NCBI GenBank assembly: GCA_964356295.1 | Contig: CAYHHE010000038.1 | Span: forward strand, 1-24,494 | Length of the DNA: 24,494 nt | Reading direction: 5' to 3' | From: CAVQGZ01 sp964356295 | GTDB taxonomy: Bacteria; Actinomycetota; Actinomycetes; Jiangellales; Jiangellaceae | Shown here: positions 21,351 through 24,494 of the stretch, piece by piece | How positions within the stretch are numbered: the stretch's first letter is position 1 | Layout of the letters: every line of letters begins with the position of its first letter | The notes under the pieces: model-generated | The model's input: only the letters and a program-made list of their open reading frames with translations | What the model was told of the DNA's origin: nothing | Databases searched by the model: none | Translations under genes and position numbers: made by a program

Positions 21351-21360
21351 CCGCGGTGTG

Positions 21361-22554
<1,194 letters not shown>

Positions 22555-22609
22555 GGTGGTCCTCCTGTGGACTGGTTGTGCGACGCTTCCTGGTCGATCT
22601 GCTGGTCGG

Positions 22610-22615
22610 AATCTA
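22610..22615 (-). promoter_or_regulatory. Weak -10 candidate upstream of tuf
   Basis: TAGATT on the minus strand fits TANNNT, in the 97 bases between fusA and tuf, and would give a leader of about 50 bases. No -35 is visible at the right spacing, so this is suggestive only. Confidence 0.25.
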
Positions 22616-22624
22616 GTCGTGGGC

Positions 22625-22646
22625 GGTCCCGGCGTGCGCGGGGACC
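22625..22646 (-). terminator. Small hairpin after fusA
   Basis: GGTCCC (22625-22630) pairs with GGGACC (22641-22646) over a 10-base loop, 5 bases after the fusA stop. It is short and without U-tract; perhaps an attenuator or mRNA-protecting end between fusA and tuf. Confidence 0.3.
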
Positions 22647-22651
22647 TCGGG

Positions 22652-24494
22652 TCACTCCCCGCGAGCCTTCTTGATGATCTCCTCACCCACGGTGCGCGGA
22701 ACCTCGGCGTAGGAGTCGAACTGCATGGTGTAGCTGGCCCGGCCCTGGGTGCGGCTGCGCAGGTCTCCGACATAGCCGAACATCTCCGACAGCGGCACCA
22801 GCGCGGACACCACGCGAGCGCCGGAGCGCTCGTCCATGGACTGGATATGCCCCCGGCGCGCGTTGAGGTCGCCGATGACGTCGCCCATGTACTCGTCCGG
22901 GGTGACGACCTCGACCGACATCAGCGGCTCGAGCAGGGTGGGGTCGGCCCGGCGGGCGGCCTCCTTGAAGGCCATCGAGCCGGCGATCTTGAACGCGAGC
23001 TCGGAGGAGTCGACGTCATGGTATGCCCCGTCGATCAGCGTCACCTTCACGTCCACGAGCGGGTAGCCGGCGAGCACCCCGAACTCCATGGCCTCCTGGC
23101 AGCCCTCGTCGACGGCGGGGATGTACTCCTTCGGGATGCGTCCCCCGGTGATGGCGTTGACGAACTCGTACCCGCCGTCGCCCTCGCCGCCGGTGGGCTC
23201 GACGGTGATGATGACCCGGCCGAACTGGCCTGACCCGCCGGTCTGCTTCTTGTGGGTGTACTCGACCTTCTGCACCGCGCGGCGGATCGTCTCGCGGTAG
23301 GCCACCTGCGGCCTGCCGACGTTCGCCTCGACCTTGAACTCGCGCCGCATCCGGTCGACGAGCACCTCCAGGTGGAGCTCACCCATGCCGGAGATGATCG
23401 TCTGACCGGTCTCCTCGTCCGTTCGGACCTGGAAGGTGGGGTCCTCTTCGGCCAGCCGCTGGATCGCCGTACCCAGCTTCTCCTGGTCGGACTTGGTCTT
23501 GGGCTCGATGGCGACCGAGATGACCGGCGCCGGGAACGTCATCGACTCCAGCACGACGGGGTGGTTGGGGTCGCACAGCGTCTCACCGGTCGTGGTCCCC
23601 TTCAGGCCCATGACCGCGACGATCTGGCCGGCGCCGACCGAGTCGATCTCCTCGCGCTTGTTGGCGTGCATCCGGTAGATCTTGCCGATCCGCTCCTTGC
23701 GCGCCTTGGTGGCGTTGAGCACCTGGCTGCCGGCGGTGAGCACCCCGGAGTAGGCCCGGATGTAGGTCAGCTTGCCCAGGTGCGGGTCGCTCATGATCTT
23801 GAAGGCGAGCGCCGAGAAGGGCTCGTCGTCGGCCGGGCGCCGGTGCAGCATCGCGGACTCGTCGGCGACCTCGTGACCCTGCACGGCCTCGACGTCCAGC
23901 GGGGACGGCAGGTAGTCCACCACGGCGTCCAGCATCGGCTGCACCCCCTTGTTCTTGAACGCCGACCCGCACAGCACCGGCGTGAACGCGTTGGCGATGG
24001 TGGCCCGCCGGATGGCCGCCTTGAGCTGCTCGACGGAGGGCTCCTCACCCTCGAGGTAGAGCTCCATGATCTCGTCGTCGGCCTCGGCGACGGTCTCCAG
24101 CAGCCGGTCGCGCCACTCCCGGGCGGCCTCGGCGTGGCTGGCAGGGATGTCGGCGACCTCGTACTCCTCGCCCAGCGAGGTGTCCAGCGGCCACAGCAGG
24201 GCCCGCATCGCGACGAGGTCGATGACGCCACGGAAGTCGGCCTCGGCGCCGACCGGGATCTGCACGACGCAGGGGACCGCGTTCAGCCGGGTGTCGATCA
24301 TGTCCACGGTGCGGTGGAACTCCGCCCCCACCCGGTCCAGCTTGTTCACGAAGCAGATCCGCGGGACCTGGTACCGGTCGGCCTGGCGCCAGACCGTCTC
24401 CGACTGCGGCTCCACGCCGGCGACCCCGTCGAACACGGCCACCGCGCCGTCGAGCACCCGCAGCGAGCGCTCGACCTCGACCGTGAAGTCGACG
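22652..24494 (-). CDS. fusA: Elongation factor G, lacking its N-terminus
   Basis: EF-G drives GTP-dependent translocation of tRNA and mRNA. The window shows 613 residues of about 700; roughly 90, including the P-loop, lie beyond the right edge. The first visible residues, VDFTVEVERSLRVLDGAVAV, directly follow the DTPGH G3 motif of the family. NKLD (G4) occurs in RICFVNKLDRVGAEFHRTVD. Domain II (FSALAFKIMSDPHLGKLTYI), domain IV (VAYRETIRRAVQKVEYTHKK) and domain V (EPLMSVEVVTPDEYMGDVIG) are complete. It ends IIKKARGE. The frame is open to the window edge, so the truncation is only by the cut. Confidence 0.98.
   Translation of the reverse strand, partial: VDFTVEVERSLRVLDGAVAVFDGVAGVEPQSETVWRQADRYQVPRICFVNKLDRVGAEFHRTVDMIDTRLNAVPCVVQIPVGAEADFRGVIDLVAMRALLWPLDTSLGEEYEVADIPASHAEAAREWRDRLLETVAEADDEIMELYLEGEEPSVEQLKAAIRRATIANAFTPVLCGSAFKNKGVQPMLDAVVDYLPSPLDVEAVQGHEVADESAMLHRRPADDEPFSALAFKIMSDPHLGKLTYIRAYSGVLTAGSQVLNATKARKERIGKIYRMHANKREEIDSVGAGQIVAVMGLKGTTTGETLCDPNHPVVLESMTFPAPVISVAIEPKTKSDQEKLGTAIQRLAEEDPTFQVRTDEETGQTIISGMGELHLEVLVDRMRREFKVEANVGRPQVAYRETIRRAVQKVEYTHKKQTGGSGQFGRVIITVEPTGGEGDGGYEFVNAITGGRIPKEYIPAVDEGCQEAMEFGVLAGYPLVDVKVTLIDGAYHDVDSSELAFKIAGSMAFKEAARRADPTLLEPLMSVEVVTPDEYMGDVIGDLNARRGHIQSMDERSGARVVSALVPLSEMFGYVGDLRSRTQGRASYTMQFDSYAEVPRTVGEEIIKKARGE

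Larger units (their letters stand above)
21044..21360. other. 317-bp gap between tuf and rpsJ, leader of the S10 cluster
   Basis: No gene is seen. On the transcript the order is tuf stop, strong hairpin (21315-21350), candidate promoter (21259-21291), then about 200 bases of untranslated leader. The leader can form at least two small hairpins with the same 4-base loop (TGGT on the plus strand): CCCCGG/CCGGGG at 21215-21230 and GCTGGC/GCCAGC at 21175-21190. No known ribosomal leader motif is recognised. Confidence 0.7.

Overview
This window is a high-G+C actinobacterial housekeeping region: the joined str / S10 / spc / alpha ribosomal protein cluster. Every gene lies on the minus strand, so transcription runs from position 24494 down to 1. 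Actinobacterial signs are the frequent GTG starts, an uninterrupted cluster from fusA to rplQ that includes secY-adk-map-infA-rpmJ, a zinc-type S14, a short adenylate kinase without a zinc lid, and the downstream order rplM-rpsI-glmM-glmS. I cannot fix the genus. A run of exactly 100 N inside rplQ shows that this is a draft scaffold.

Layout in transcription order: fusA (5' end cut by the window edge) and tuf (22652-24494, 21361-22554); a 317-bp gap holding a strong hairpin and a probable promoter; the S10 and spc genes rpsJ-rplC-rplD-rplW-rplB-rpsS-rplV-rpsC-rplP-rpmC-rpsQ-rplN-rplX-rplE-rpsZ-rpsH-rplF-rplR-rpsE-rpmD-rplO (11660-21043); secY-adk-map plus a small DUF1707-type membrane protein gene (8505-11587); infA-rpmJ (8061-8403); the alpha genes rpsM-rpsK-rpsD-rpoA-rplQ (4577-7901); truA and an RsmC-like methyltransferase gene (3124-4580); rplM-rpsI-glmM (629-3012); and the first 39 codons of glmS (1-118). 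Most neighbours overlap by 1 or 4 bases or lie within 25 bases of each other, so translational coupling is likely throughout.

The genes supply ribosome building blocks, translation factors (EF-G, EF-Tu, IF-1), RNA polymerase alpha, tRNA and probably rRNA modification, the SecY channel and N-terminal Met removal, then the first committed steps of UDP-GlcNAc synthesis (GlmS, GlmM).

I did not find an exotic system. The points most worth a second look are: a 31-bp-period array of TGATCA-centred repeats in opposed orientation between glmM and glmS; a truA gene with no canonical start codon (apparent CTG start overlapping the rplQ stop); a DUF1707 membrane gene coupled to map inside the operon; six U-tract-less hairpins placed 4-10 bases after stop codons at internal boundaries; an apparently leaderless glmS promoter; and an assembly gap whose two flanks are the same 16 bases.
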